From NCBI RefSeq assembly GCF_963678635.1, contig NC_087065.1, positions 75,341,345 through 75,405,344 of the forward strand: 64,000 nt of DNA. Direction: 5' to 3'. Below are positions 24,860 through 38,206 of the stretch, piece after piece. The first letter of the stretch is position 1; every line of letters starts with the position of its first letter. Made by a program: the position numbers and the translations under genes. The notes beneath the pieces are model-generated. The model made no database searches. It was given only the letters and a program-made list of their open reading frames with translations, and was not told where the DNA came from. The stretch comes from Symsagittifera roscoffensis. Taxonomy: Eukaryota; Xenacoelomorpha; Acoela; Convolutidae.

Positions 24860-25362
24860 ATGCTCTAGTGTGTTAACGGAGGGGGCAGCGTAAAAATTTA
24901 GGTTTTCACAATTTTCCGAAGATTTTCAAAGGGAAACAATTTTGCTCGACGGGAGTCTAAGTAACTTTTGTTGGCTCAGTTGCTGCTCATTTATTATGTC
25001 CGAATTCCTTTTAAGCGCTTGTTATTGTGTTTGTAGACGTGTTTTGTCTCACTGAACATCATTCCGGACAAATTTCTGAATTTTTGTAGGTGCTGTTTGG
25101 AAATGTTTTAATTTTTTGGACTTAGTGGCTTTTGTATTTTCTATCTGCTAGCCTGCAATGCTGTATCTGTGTGTTATCGCAATTAATGAGATGCTCTGCG
25201 TCGTCTTTGTTTTTGAGTTTTTTCACCTTGAAGGGTTTCTGCTAAGGTAATTTCTGCTTTGTTACCGCTTGATAAATTTTCTATCGATGATTTTTTACAT
25301 TCGATTGTTTTGGCCACGTTCTTTGCAATACTAACCTTATTCATTTCGATAGATCCCCCCTT

Positions 25363-25782
25363 TTGACAATGCAAAATCGAGGCAATCCATCTCAAGCGGC
25401 AAACGTTCGGCAAATATCCGGGGCACAAGTAATTTTTACAACAAGAAAATTGAAAACATGCTTGCCATCTCTCAAAAATTCCTTTGCTCGTGAACTGAGA
25501 TCCAAAGTGGTGTATAAGCTTACATGTAGTGATGTAACTCCACCTATGTCGGCCAAACAGTCAGACACTTAGCCACGAGGGTCGATGAACACCGCAAAGA
25601 GGACTCTTCAGTAGGGCAACACTTGTTAGAGTGTAATAAGGAGGTAGGCGGTAGAGATTATAGACCAAACAGCCAACACTCATAAGCTACTCACACTAGA
25701 GGCTTTGCATATTTGGAGGGAGAGGCCGAGGATCAACACACGCGATAAATTCAGGAGCCGGGAGTTAACACTAAGCTTATAG
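25363..25782 (+). pseudogene. PLE C-terminus: GIY-YIG endonuclease (PLE-3)
   Basis: Same protein remnant as at 22200, with both frame breaks conserved and the stop TAG at 25780-25782. The YVGQT motif starts at 25545. Shared breaks show that PLE-2 and PLE-3 are copies of one dead insertion. Confidence 0.85.
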
Positions 25783-26034
25783 TCTATGTATAACATGGCT
25801 AAAAGTTAACAATGTCGAAAAACTGACATGTCAAAATCAAAAATATTTACAAATCGAAATTTTGTAACAAAAATATCACAAATCTACAGAAAAATGTTAT
25901 TATTGATTACGTAATTTACTATGTAATTACAGTTGTTTAAATTTGATTGGTCAAAAAGTTTTAAAGCATTTTTAGACATGTTTATCATGTTTCAGATCTA
26001 TGATTGATTTGTAAATATTGTAAAAATTTTAATC

Positions 26035-26061
26035 CTGATGATGCACAAAATGTGCGACAAC
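26035..26061 (+). ncRNA. hammerhead-ribozyme-like core (degenerate), PLE-3
   Basis: Identical to the motif at 22872: CTGATGA, 5-bp hairpin, then GACAA in place of GAAA. Confidence 0.45.
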
Positions 26062-27006
26062 GTTTGAATTATAATTTTAAATTTCTTATAAAAGTTTTAA
26101 TGCAGTTCAATTTGTCGCACTGAACATTATTCCAGACAAATTTCTGAAATGTTTCAATTGTGTTTTTTTTTCGACTTAGTGGCCTTATCATTTTCTGTCT
26201 GTTAGCTTGCCTTGCTGTATATGTTCGGTATCGCCTTAAAAGGTCCGCTTCGCCTCTGTGTTTGAGTTTTTTGCCTTAGAGGGTTTCTGCTTTGTTCCGC
26301 TTGATCAAATTTTTTTATTCAATGCTGTTTTTTTACTACATTAAATTGTTTTGGCATCTTTTAGCGATATTCAAAATGTGTTATACAGTTTGGCTTGGTT
26401 TTTCTTAATTTTTTATTAGTTTACTACTATTTAAATTTGCGATAAAAAAAAGTTTTGCGATCGGGTGCTAGACATTTTTCCTGAAATAAGTACGCTCACA
26501 AAAACCTTTTCTTCTGGATTCATTTCCTGGAAGCCTATTATCTACAAAAAACCGCTTTGTTTTGCATATTATCTCTTTTGATCAAAATTTTCTTCTTATC
26601 TTGTTTGTAATTTTACGATCGATTTGTTTAAAAAAAAATTTTTAGCGTTTTTCTTCTTCCTCAGTTTCGGCTTTTCGGATTTCGTTTTATCGATTTTGCG
26701 TTATATCGCACGACGAGCGGAATTTTGGTTTGAGGGTGTTGTTTCGACGATGAGGTGGGTTTAAAATAATTTTTGGTCTCAATTAATTTGAATTATTTTT
26801 TGACTTTCAAACTTTTTTTTATCGGCTTAGTGGACTCTTCTTGCTCTGTTTGTCAAACAGAAATTTTTTCTGTCAATGTTTGAAATTTGACCGTAAGAGG
26901 GTTTTATCAAAGTTTTTTTTTAGTCATTTTCAACATTTCCCATTTTTTGTGGCTTTCGTTTGTTTTATTTTTCTGTTTCTATTGTTCTAATAGGTTTTAC
27001 CCTTTT

Positions 27007-27107
27007 TTATAATAGGATAGAGGTCATTATTTAAATTTGGAAGTTTTTCAGAGTAAAAGCACGTAAGAGGTTTGTAGTGCGCGTAAATGACCTCTAGTCA
27101 ATTATAA
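27007..27107. repeat. 101-bp hairpin (copy 3)
   Basis: Third copy of the 22-bp inverted-terminus element, again 50 bp upstream of a BEL LTR. The right arm has one extra mismatch (GTCAATTATAA). Confidence 0.7.
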
Positions 27108-27157
27108 AATGATTGTATTCACAAGTACCAAAATGATAAATCAGTCCCATTTGTAGC

Positions 27158-27767
27158 TGTTATATGCCAATTTGACAATTGACAACCTTCTCAGATGGCT
27201 TCAACTTTTCACATGTAATCAGGAAAACTCCGGGAAAGAATATGAAAACCAGAACTCAGCAAAAACAAAATTGGGAAAAATGCAAAACAGAATTACCACA
27301 CATGTGCGACCAACTAATTTATAATCAAATCATTGTTTAAAGCAAGAAAATGCTCAAGTACACCGTTTAAACTAGAAAAATTTACATTTTAGTTTTCTAT
27401 ATGGCACTCAGATAAATTGCCAGAAACCACATCCTTGCTCTACCCCTTGACCAGGCTGGAAGCACAGTTTGTCTTTAGTGCCAACCAAGGAACACGCTCG
27501 TTTTGCAGTTGCTTAAGGAAAAAAAATCGGTTTAACAATTCAGAATCCCCATAGCTTAACTTTGGTAAAGGAACGTTAACTTTACGTTTGGTTTATATTA
27601 TTTTCCGCCTGTTTAAGTATCGGAACGAACTACTATCAAGCATTTGTAACTTTCAATTGCTTATTCTTTTTTTCGTTAACTTAGTTGAAAATTTATTTTT
27701 TGCACCATTGTTCTTTTGTTTCGTTCCTTTTAAGTTTGGGTCTAGCTACTTAGGACAACAACTAACA
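27158..27767 (+). repeat. 5' LTR of BEL/Pao copy D
   Basis: 610 bp, starts TGTTATATGCC, ends AACTAACA. It is followed after AAGT by TGGTCAAAACTTTG at 27772, which could be the primer-binding site because reverse-transcription primers pair with TGG. Confidence 0.65.
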
Positions 27768-27982
27768 AAGTTGGTCAAAACTTTGACTGGATACGACAAC
27801 TACAGCAACTGCAACGACAACAACGATCAGCTACGACAAACTAGCCATGAAAAATAAAACCACTCTCTCCTCTCTCCCAGAGAAATCTTCTCATCGCCCC
27901 ACTAGAGCGCCTCTTCAGACGAGTACAAAAAGCCAGCAATGACATTAATACGAAATACAACATAGCTGACTCAGAAACCGAG

Positions 27983-29423
27983 ATGAAGAAAATTCTCAGC
28001 AATTTCGAAGACGCCACTACGTACCTTGTAGACCACCCGACTGAGCATGCCACTGCGGATGATCTCATCAACCGCTTCACTTATATACAAGACAAACACG
28101 ACGACATCATGGATGAATTTAGACAGATGCTACAAGAAAATACAGCAGAGACAACTACACACAGCAGAACACTAATGCCACGACAGTTCAAGCCCCACAC
28201 ACAGCTGATTCAGTGCAACAACAGCCAATACTATATAGGGACTCTAGCCAGACGTCAACAAAATCCAGCAGCAGCCATCAGCTCGGATCATCAGCTCAGC
28301 AAACAGTAGAGGACCAAAACTCCTCAGATAGCCAAGATACCCAGCAGCAAGTCCTCCAGACAGGTTTCGAAATAAACAGACCACCTCTTCAACAAACAAA
28401 ACATGACACCACCAACGCGAGCCTCAGCCTCAACATAGTTAAAGAACAGCAGTTCATCTCAGCAGCAGATTCTCAGACATCAAGTAACGGACAGTCGCAA
28501 ACAAACTACAGTCTCATGACTAGACCCCCAAAAGTAAAAATTGAGCCTTTCGACGGAAATCCTATGAAATGGAGCATGTGGTTCGGACTCTTCGAAGCAA
28601 CAATCCACAATCAACCCATCTCGGACGCCGAAAAGATGACTCATCTGCAGACTTTAACGACTGGAAAATCAAATCATGCTATTTCTGGTTACTCCTGCAA
28701 TAGCACTATGTACAGCGCTGCCCTCCATGAACTACGACGACGATATGGACGACCCGACATCATCATCAATGACTTCATCAACAGAATACCGAGCTTCAAG
28801 CAACAGTCAACTCATCGCAGGGATTCGTACATGGAATTTTCCACATTCATCAGTAACATGGTTGAGACGTTGCAGACGCTTGGGTTCAAAGACGATTTGA
28901 ACTCTACAATATACATACAATTTGCCGTCAGCAAACTGCAACACCATCAGCAGCTTCATGGGACACAGTACATCACCGCCCAGAACATCGACCAGCCTAA
29001 CCTCATCGCCTTCAACAACTGGATAAAACAGTTTGCATTAGCATGCGATCATTTACCACCAATGCAACCGCAGCAAATGACCCTAGTTTTGAGCGATCGA
29101 CAACAAATAGCGCCAAGACTTCGACACGCCAATTGATCTCGACCATCAACCAACCAGCCTTCACAGAAGACTTCTCAAAACCGGAGTACCAATGCCCGGT
29201 CCCCATGTCCCTTCGACGGACAAACTCACCACCCAGCATACTGGAGCAAGTATCAGAATTCAACTTTGGAAGAGAAGAAGAGACTCGTTTCGGAAAAGAA
29301 AGTTTGTTACAATTGCCTTGGCCAACATCAAGTGAAAGACTGCCCAATCAAAGCACACATGCAGCAAAAGTAATCAGCAACTCTACACGACAAACAACGA
29401 AAACAAAGAACACGAAAGTTTAA
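27983..29423 (+). pseudogene. gag: BEL gag, copy D
   Basis: Frames 27983-28309, 28213-29136 (DUF1759 domain, 307 aa, uninterrupted) and 29043-29423. The zinc knuckle is at about 29306-29346. The TAG ending the first frame at 28307 is shared with copy B but not copy A. Confidence 0.8.
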
Positions 29424-32400
29424 TCCAAACCAGCGACCGAATCAAGTCAACCATCTTGGCAGCCAAAAGAAGATATCAAGAATCAACAGCTCACTGCTGC
29501 TACTGTTACCAGTAACATTACGACACCGCAACATATACCCTAATGTATACGCCTTTTTTGATACAGGAAGTATAAACAGCTAGATATCGCAACCGACAGC
29601 AGCATATCTTCAACTGGAGGAAACGAACCATCAGGAACAACTTCTCGTTGGAGGTTTCATCAACTCGCAAACGATAGAGGATATTACAGTTCATTCATTT
29701 GGAAATAACACTTTAGCGTTTGAACTAACTAATGTTTTAATCAAAGAGAACCTCAACTTGAATGCAGCAGAGCTCGAAAATTTGAACGACATCTGCAGCC
29801 AATACGACCACCTTAAAGATATTTGTTTTCCAGGCTTCAACAACAACGACGTAGCCCTCGTGATTGGAACGGAGGACAATGTTGACATCATCAGCCCGAT
29901 GACCATCATCAAAGGAAATCAAAATGTTCATCGAGCAGTCCTTACAGCCCTAGGATGGACAATAGCAGGACCGAACAACGACATTGGATACTTCTCACGC
30001 CACCAAGCAACAGCCACCCCAATACAGATATCAACTGACGACACACAAGTCTCGGATCTTCTCGCTTCATTCTGGTGAATTGAAACCTACGCCACATCAC
30101 CTGAAAAAACGATTTCATCGGAAGAAAGACACGCCATGCAAACACTTCGGAAAACCATATCATTATACGTTAACCGATATCAACTTTCACTTCTGTGGAA
30201 ACCAAATGCAAATATTCCCAACAACTATAAAGCATCAATTGCCCAAAACAACCGGATAAAAATACAACTTAAAAAGAATTCAGAAAAGTTGGCTCTCTAC
30301 CAAAATTAAATTGACCAGGATCTCAGCAAGCACTACAAAAGGAAATTATAGCCAGACAAAATACCTTCGACAGGATGGATTTTACCTGAACATGACGTAA
30401 TCAACCCAAACAAGCCAGGAAAACTTCGCCGTGTTTCCAATGCCGAATCCAAATCTAAAGGAATTTGTCTGACTGATATGCTTCTCACTGGACCTGACTT
30501 GCTCTGCAATCTACTAGGAGTAATGACCAGATTTCGCGAACGAAAGCATCCCATCACTGCCGACATTGAAGGCATGTATATGCATGTTTCTGTTAACCCC
30601 GAAAACAGAAAATTTCTTTGTTTCCTCTGGGGAGCGGAAGAACCTTAATTTTTTTGTACACTCGATTCAATTTTGGAGCCAAATATTCTCCAACTTCTGC
30701 AATTTATGCTTTGAGAACTTGCGCAGACGACAATGCTGAAAGCCATCCCCACATCAAAAACTTGTCTACGAGAACTTCTACATGGACGACGTCTTCAAAG
30801 CCATCGACGAAATTGACACCGCAGTGAAAATCATAGAAGACCTTCGACACGTGCTACAACAAGAAAGCTTCAACCTGACGAAGTGGATCACCACGGATTA
30901 TAGAATTCTGCAAAAGATACAAGAAGAACATGGATCCATCACCGTAGACGAAATCAAGGACCACAAAATCTTCAAGCGAGTTCTCGGAATAAGATGGAGA
31001 GTAAGTAATGATACACTCAGTTTCACAACTGACAAATTACACGAACTCGCCCAGAAGAAACCTACACAACGGAACATAAATCGCGCAGCTTCTTCAATCT
31101 TTGACCCAATTGGAATAGCAGCACCTATTACTATTCGACTACGAATAATCAGCAAGCAATTTGGAGGAAAGGAGTGAAGTGGGACGACCAAATTACACGA
31201 GAATTGATACCAGAACTTTCTGAGCTTCTCGACGAGAGAAACTATCTACAGATAGTGGAAATACCTCGACACTATTTTGGATACAGCTACGACAACATCG
31301 CTTTTCATGTTTTTTCAGATGACTCCTACAGCGCTCTAGCAGCAGTCGCTTATTTTGTATACAGCAACAGTGTCACTCGGCAAATCAGCAGCGCCTTTGT
31401 TCTAGGAACGGCTCGAGTGGCTCCTCTAAAACAACACACCAAAACTAAATTGGAACTACAAGCCGCAGTTTTTGGTGCTCGCCTCGCAAAGTTCATTCGC
31501 AGAGAACAAAGGATTAACATCAGCTCTACGCATATGTGGACCGACAGCACAACAGCGCTTCAATGAATACAGGGATCTGCTAAACGGCAACAAACTTTTG
31601 TGGCTCACAGAATTGCAGAAAGTTTGGAAAGCACTCAAGCGAGTCAATGGAAACATTGCCCAGGACCCCTAAACCCAGCAGACGACGGAACCCGTGGAAT
31701 ACTCCAATTGAAAGAATTCAGTAACAAGTCAAGATGGTTCACCGGACCAAAGTTTATATGTGAACCAGAATGCAAATGGCCGAAACTACAATTAAATGAC
31801 GCCAATACGGATACCTTGCAACTCAACGATCGAACTGGACACATGGATGAAATGGCAACAACTCCAGTGCTAGCTTTTCAAGCTTCCACCGAAAAGACAG
31901 TACAAAGTCCCATCGACTACAGCAGATTCTCCTAATTGACAAGAATTCTCCGAACAATCGCATACGTGATGCGTGCCGCCAGGATTTCTTAAGATAAAGG
32001 ACTACACTCCCGCAACGAAAACCCGATCACCGACCTGACAAGCAACAACATGATTGCCGCAAAGAATTTTATCTTCAAGCAGACGCAACGAGACAGCTTC
32101 AACCCAGAGGTCAACGCATTGACGCAAAACAAACCAATCAACACAACTAGCAGACTTCGACATCTGTCACCATTTCTAGACGAAGACGGACTCTTGCGAG
32201 CAAGTGGACGCCTCGAGAAATCTCAATTGGACTATTGCTTAAAGCACCCAATTATCCTTGATGTAAACCACCCAGCAGCTCGCCTCTTTATACGACAAAC
32301 CCACAAAGACAACCAGCATTTGCCACGCAAGCACTGAAAAATATTCTTCAAAACCGGTATTGGATTCTCTGTGTTTGCGCACACATTGACAAGATCATAA

Positions 32401-33454
32401 AAAATTGTTACGACCGCCGACGGCAACACGCAACTGGACTACAGCCGGAACTTGCGTCCCTACCCACCTTCAGATTTCCGGAAGATAAACCCTTCCCGTT
32501 TCAAAAAACAGGATTACATCTCTTTGGACTGTTTGCTTCGAAAACCGCAGTAACCTACAAAAAACGCTACGGCGTTATAATGCCTTGCATAACAATACGA
32601 GCCGTACATCTTGAGATGTCCCAGGTCCAATCAGCCGACGCCTTCATCAAAACCTCAAGGCGATTCTTCGCACGCAGAGGACAGCCAGCCAAAAACGTTT
32701 CTGACACCGGAACAAAGTTCACCGCAGCCGAAAAAGAACTCAACAGACACTTCGACGACGATGTTACACGATAATTCTACGCCAACCATCAGATTGAATA
32801 GACCTCCAGTTTGCATGTGCTCCTGATTTCGGAGGTGTATGGGAACGACTCATAAGATCAATCAGTCGAAGACTCGTTTTATGCCATCATAGGAAGCCAG
32901 ATTCTGAGAGACGGCATATTCAACACCATTCTTTGCGAAGTTGAACATTTCATGAATGCAAGAACCATCACTACAGTTTCATCATCGCCCGATAATGTTG
33001 AAGCCCTCACCCCAAATCACTTTCTTCTCGGCAGAGCATACGCCAGCATGCCACCTCTACAAACCCAGCAGCCCTCAACACTCAGTCGACAATGTAATTT
33101 CGCACACAAATCGCAACCCATATTGGTAAACGCTTGATGAAGGAGTTTATCCTAACGCTACTGCCTAGACAACGATGGAGAAAGAAGACCCCGCCTATCA
33201 AAATAGGAGAAAATGTCTGAATTCTTCAGGATATGACGCCACGAGGAATCTGGCCAATTGGAAGGATCACAGAAAACAAACCAACCGATGATGGCCAGAC
33301 CCGCAATTACACCGTCAAAATAAGAGACAAAATTGTGTTAATACCAGCCATTAGACTAGCACCTGTTAGTCCGGTTTATCGCAATCAACCAGCAAACGAA
33401 GATTCAAGACAACGAGATCCTCACCCTAAAGCAGCCTTGCGACGACAACCATAG
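29424..33454 (+). pseudogene. pol: BEL pol, copy D
   Basis: Protease DTGS near 29560 with the shared TAG. RT core at about 30420-30640 (ADIEGMYMHV) and YMDD at 30782. The frame 30782-31177 is longer than in copy A. RNase H is 31174-31566 with the shared TGA, and ADDGTRG lies near 31685. Integrase zinc-binding residues are at about 32240-32430, the core at 32500-32960, and the DUF5641-type tail at 33233-33454. Small in-frame insertions (for example near 29665-29690) distinguish it from A and B. Confidence 0.83.
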
Positions 33455-33570
33455 CCAATAACTTCAACTGACACTTACACAACCGTTAAGCCAGCGTTTT
33501 TAGTTTTATAAATAGCAACTACCCCACCACTTTTTTCTTAACGTATTTTGCTTTGCAAAATGAAGTCGAG

Positions 33571-34179
33571 TGTTATATGCCAATTTGACAATTGACAACC
33601 ATCTTAGATGACTTCAACTTTTCACATGTAATCAGGAAAACTCCGGGAAAGAAATTGAAAACCAGAACTCAGCAAATAAAAAATTGGAAAAAACGCAAAA
33701 CTGAATTACTAAACACGTGCAACCAACTAACTTATAATCAAATGAACGTTTAAAGCAAGAAAAAGCTCAAGTACACCGTGTAAACTAGAAAAGATTACAT
33801 TTTCGTTTTCTATAGTAGCAAAAGAAAAACTCAATCGATTTGTACCGAAAATGTTCGAGTGACCAAAGACTGCTAAGTCGACTGTTGTAAACTCTTGATT
33901 TATTTTTAGTTTTTTCGGTACACGTGGTTTTTGAGAAAAGTACTAGATGGTAAATGTCCTATGTTCGAATCCGTCCAGCACTTGTCTTTTTTATTCCAAA
34001 GGGGATTTTTCCGTTTCAAAAACTGTCGTTATGTCTGTTTTTTTTTTCGAATGCTTTTTTTTCTGGTTTGGTTGCCTTGTACCGGATGATTGCTGTGCTG
34101 TAAGTATTTTTCTTGTAACTGAACGAGTTAGTGTATTTGTAAACTATTCATGTTACTTGTTCCGACCATTGCTATACAA
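33571..34179 (+). repeat. BEL LTR start fused to NLR 5' region
   Basis: 33571-33813 is the truncated BEL LTR and 33814-34179 is the NLR 5' region. Instead of reaching the NLR RT, it is joined at CTATACAA to BEL integrase sequence (34180). Confidence 0.75.
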
Positions 34180-35000
34180 TCAGCCGACGCCTTCATCAAA
34201 ACCTCAAGGCGATTCTTCGCACGCAGAGGACAACCAGCCAAAATTGTTTCTGACACCGGTACAAAGTTCACCGCAGCCGAAAAATAGCTCAACAGACACT
34301 TCGACGCCGATGTTATACGATAATTCTACGCCAATCATCAGATTGGCTGGACTTTCAACCCTGCATGTGCTCCTCATTTCGGAGGTGTATGGGAACGACT
34401 CATAAGATCAGTCGAAGACTCGTTTTATGCCATCATAGGAAGCCAGATTCTAACAGACGACATAATCAACACCATTCTTTGCGAAGTTGAACACTTCATG
34501 AATGCAAGAACCATCACTACAGTTTCATCATCGCCCGATAATGTTGAAGCCCTCACCCCAAATCACTTTCTTCTCGGCAGAGCATACGCCAGCATGCCAC
34601 CTCTACAAACCCAGCAGCCCTCAACACTCAGTCGACAATGTAATTTCGCACACAAATTGCAACCCATACTTGGAAACGCTTGATGAAAGAGTTTATCCTA
34701 ACGCTACTGCCAAGACAACGATGGACAAAGAATACGCCGCCTATCAAAATAGGAGAAAATGTCTGAATTCTTCAGGATATTACGCCACGAGGAATCTGAC
34801 CAATTGGACGGATCACAGAAAACAAACCAACCGATGATGGCCAGACCCGCAATTACACCGTCAAAATAAGAGACAAAAATGTGTCAATACCAGCCATTAG
34901 ACTAGCACCTGTTAGTCCGGTTTATCGCAATCAACCAGCAAACGAAGATTCACGACAACGAGATCCTCACCCTAAAGCAGCCTTGCTACGACAACCATAG
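34180..35000 (+). pseudogene. BEL integrase 3' fragment, unit 1
   Basis: Covers the second half of the integrase core (TKFTAAEK region) through the DUF5641-type tail, ending CCATAG. The frame is broken between the segments. A TAG replaces GAG at ~34285 relative to unit 2. Confidence 0.8.
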
Positions 35001-35724
35001 CCAATAACTTCAACTGACACTTACAGGACCGTTAAGTCAGAGTTTTAAGTTTTATGAATAGCAACTACCCCACCCCTTTTTTCTTAACTTATTTTGCAAC
35101 TGCAAAATGAGGCCGAGTGTTATATGCCAGTTTGACAATTGACAACCATCTTAGATGACTTCAACTTTTCACATGTAATCAGGAAAACTCCGGGAAAGAA
35201 ATTGAAAACCAGAACTCAGCAAATAAAAAATTGGAAAAAGCGCAAAACTGAATTACTAAATATGTGCAACCAACTAACTTATAATCAAATGAACATTTAA
35301 AGCAAGAAAAAGCTCAAGTACACCGTGTAAACTAGAAAAGATTACATTTTCGTTTTCTATAGTAGCAAAAGAAAAACTCAATCGATTTGTACCAAAAATG
35401 TTCGAGTGACCAAAGACTGCTAAGTCGACTGTTGTAAACTCTTGATTTATTTTTAGTTTTTTCGGTACACGTGGTTTTTGAGAAAAGTACTAGATGGTAA
35501 ATGTCCTATGTTCGAATCCGTCCAGCACTTGTCTTTTTTATTCGAAAGGGGATTTTTCCGTTTCAAAAACTGTCGTTATGTCTGTTTTTTTTTCGAATGC
35601 TTTTTTTTTGGTTTGGTTGCCTTGTACCGGATGATTGCTGTGCTGTAAGTATTTTTCTTGTAACTGAACGAGTTAGTGTATTTGTAAACTATTCATGTTA
35701 CTTGTTCCGACCATTGCTATACAA

Positions 35725-36545
35725 TCAGCCGACGCCTTCATCAAAACCTCAAGGCGATTCTTCGCACGCAGAGGACAACCAGCCAAAATTGTTTCTGACA
35801 CCGGTACAAAGTTCACCGCAGCCGAAAAAGAGCTCAACAGACACTTCGACGCCGATGTTATACGATAATTCTACGCCAATCATCAGATTGGCTGGACTTT
35901 CAACCCTGCATGTGCTCCTCATTTCGGAGGTGTATGGGAACGACTCATAAGATCAGTCGAAGACTCGTTTTATGCCATCATAGGAAGCCAGATTCTAACA
36001 GACGACATAATCAACACCATTCTTTGCGAAGTTGAACACTTCATGAATGCAAGAACCATCACTACAGTTTCATCATCGCCCGATAATGTTGAAGCCCTCA
36101 CCCCAAATCACTTTCTTCTCGGCAGAGCATACGCCAGCATGCCACCTCTACAAACCCAGCAGCCCTCAACACTCAGTCGACAATGTAATTTCGCACACAA
36201 ATTGCAACCCATACTTGGAAACGCTTGATGAAGGAGTTTATCCTAACGCTACTGCCAAGACAACGATGGACAAAGAATACGCCGCCTATCAAAATAGGAG
36301 AAAATGTCTGAATTCTTCAGGATATTACGCCACGAGGAATCTGACCAATTGGACGGATCACAGAAAACAAACCAACCGATGATGGCCAGACCCGCAATTA
36401 CACCGTCAAAATAAGAGACAAAAATGTGTCAATACCAGCCATTAGACTAGCACCTGTTAGTCCGGTTTATCGCAATCAACCAGCAAACGAAGATTCACGA
36501 CAACGAGATCCTCACCCTAAAGCAGCCTTGCTACGACAACCATAG
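35725..36545 (+). pseudogene. BEL integrase 3' fragment, unit 2
   Basis: Nearly identical to unit 1. It ends with the same CCATAG stop at 36545. Confidence 0.8.
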
Positions 36546-37268
36546 CCAATAACTTCAACTGACACTTACAGGACCGTTAAGTCAGCGTTTTAAGTTTTAT
36601 GAATAGCAACTACCCCACCCCTTTTTTCTTAACTTATTTTGCAACTGCAAAATGAGGCCGAGTGTTATATGCCAGTTTGACAATTGACAACCATCTTAGA
36701 TGACTTCAACTTTTCACATGTAATCAGGAAAACTCCGGGAAAGAAATTGAAAACCAGAACTCAGCAAATAAAAAATTGGAAAAAGCGCAAAACTGAATTA
36801 CTAAATATGTGCAACCAACTAACTTATAATCAAATGAACATTTAAAGCAAGAAAAAGCTCAAGTACACCGTGTAAACTAGAAAAGATTACATTTTCGTTT
36901 TCTATAGTAGCAAAAGAAAAACTCAATCGATTTGTACCAAAAATGTTTGAGTGACCAAAGACTGCTAAGTCGACTGTTGTAAGCTCTTGATTTATTTTTA
37001 GTTTTTTCGGTACACGTGGTTTTTGAGAAAAGTACTAGATGGTAAATGTCCTATGTTCGAATCAGTCCAGCACTTGTTTTTTTTATTCGAAAGGGGATTT
37101 TTCCGTTTCAAAAACTGTCGTTATGTCTGTTTTTTTTCAAATGTTTTTTTTTTGGTTTAGTTGCCTTGTACCGGATGATTGCTGTGCTGTAAGTATTTTT
37201 CTTGTAACTGAAAGAGTTAGTGTAATTGTAAACTATTCATGTTACTTGTTCCGACCATTGCTATACAA

Positions 37269-38089
37269 TCAGCCGACGCCTTCATCAAAACCGCAAGGCG
37301 ATTCTTCGCACGCAGAGGACAACCAGCCAAAATTGTTTCTGACACCGGTACAAAGTTCACCGCAGCCGAAAAAGAACTCAACAGACACTTCGACGCCGAT
37401 GTTACACGATAATTCTACGCCAACCATCAGATTGACTGGACTTTCAACCCTGCATGTGCTCCTCATTTCGGAGGTGTATGGGAACGACTCATAAGATTAG
37501 TCGAAGACTCGTTTTATGCCATCATAGGAAGCCAGATTCTAACAGACGACATAATCAACACCATTCTTTGCGAAGTTGAACACTTCATGAATGCAAGACC
37601 CATCACTTGGATTCATCATTGCCCGATAGTGTTGAAGCCCTCACCCCAAATCATTTTCTTCTCGGCAGAGCATATGCCAGCATGCCACCTCTACAAACCC
37701 AACAGCCCTCAACACTCAGTCAACAATGTAATTTCGCACACAAATTGCAACCCATACTTGGAAACGCTTGATGAAGGAGTTTATACTAACGCTACTGCCA
37801 AGACAACGATGGACAAAGAATACGCCGCCTATCAAAATAGGAGAAAATGTCTGAATTCTTCAGGATATGACGCCACGAGGAATCTGGCCAATTGGACGGA
37901 TCACAGAAAACAAACCAACCGATGATGGCCAGACCCGCGTTTAAACCGTCAAAATAAGAGACAAAATTTGTGTCAATACCAGCCATTAGACTAGCACCTG
38001 TTAGTCCGGTTTATTGCAATCAACCAGCAAACGAAGATTCACGACAACGAGAGCCTCATCCTAAAGCAGCCTTGCGACGACAATCATAG
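37269..38089 (+). pseudogene. BEL integrase 3' fragment, unit 3
   Basis: Third unit, more diverged (a different sequence around 37605-37630). The tail ends at 38089. It is followed by an LTR start at 38207 and NLR copy 4. Confidence 0.8.
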
Positions 38090-38206
38090 CCAATAATTTC
38101 AACTGACACTTACACGACCGTTAAGCCAGCGTTTTGAGTTTTATAAATAGCAACTACCCCACCCCTTTTTTCTTAACTTATTTCGCAACTGCAAAATGAG
38201 GTCGAG

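Larger units (their letters stand above)
24860..26930 (+). mobile_element. Penelope-like element block PLE-3
   Basis: Duplicate of PLE-2 offset by ~3,164 bases, with a handful of substitutions and homopolymer changes. It runs into the segment that also begins this window (26900 equals position 1) and then into BEL copy D. Confidence 0.8.
27158..33454 (+). mobile_element. BEL/Pao copy D (most complete copy)
   Basis: It has the full order LTR, gag, protease, RT, RNase H, integrase and DUF5641 tail, ending at 33454, with a truncated LTR at 33571. It still carries the family's shared frameshifts and stops, so it is dead. It is the best reference in the window for the family's structure. Confidence 0.87.
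34180..37268 (+). repeat. tandem array of a chimeric 1.545-kb unit
   Basis: Unit 1 is 34180-35724 and unit 2 is 35725-37268. A third unit starts at 37269 and continues into full NLR copy 4. Each unit is BEL integrase core to DUF5641 end (~820 bp), BEL 3' untranslated region, BEL LTR start (35118 and 36663) and NLR 5' region, joined head to tail at the same CTATACAA/TCAGCC junction. Confidence 0.88.
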
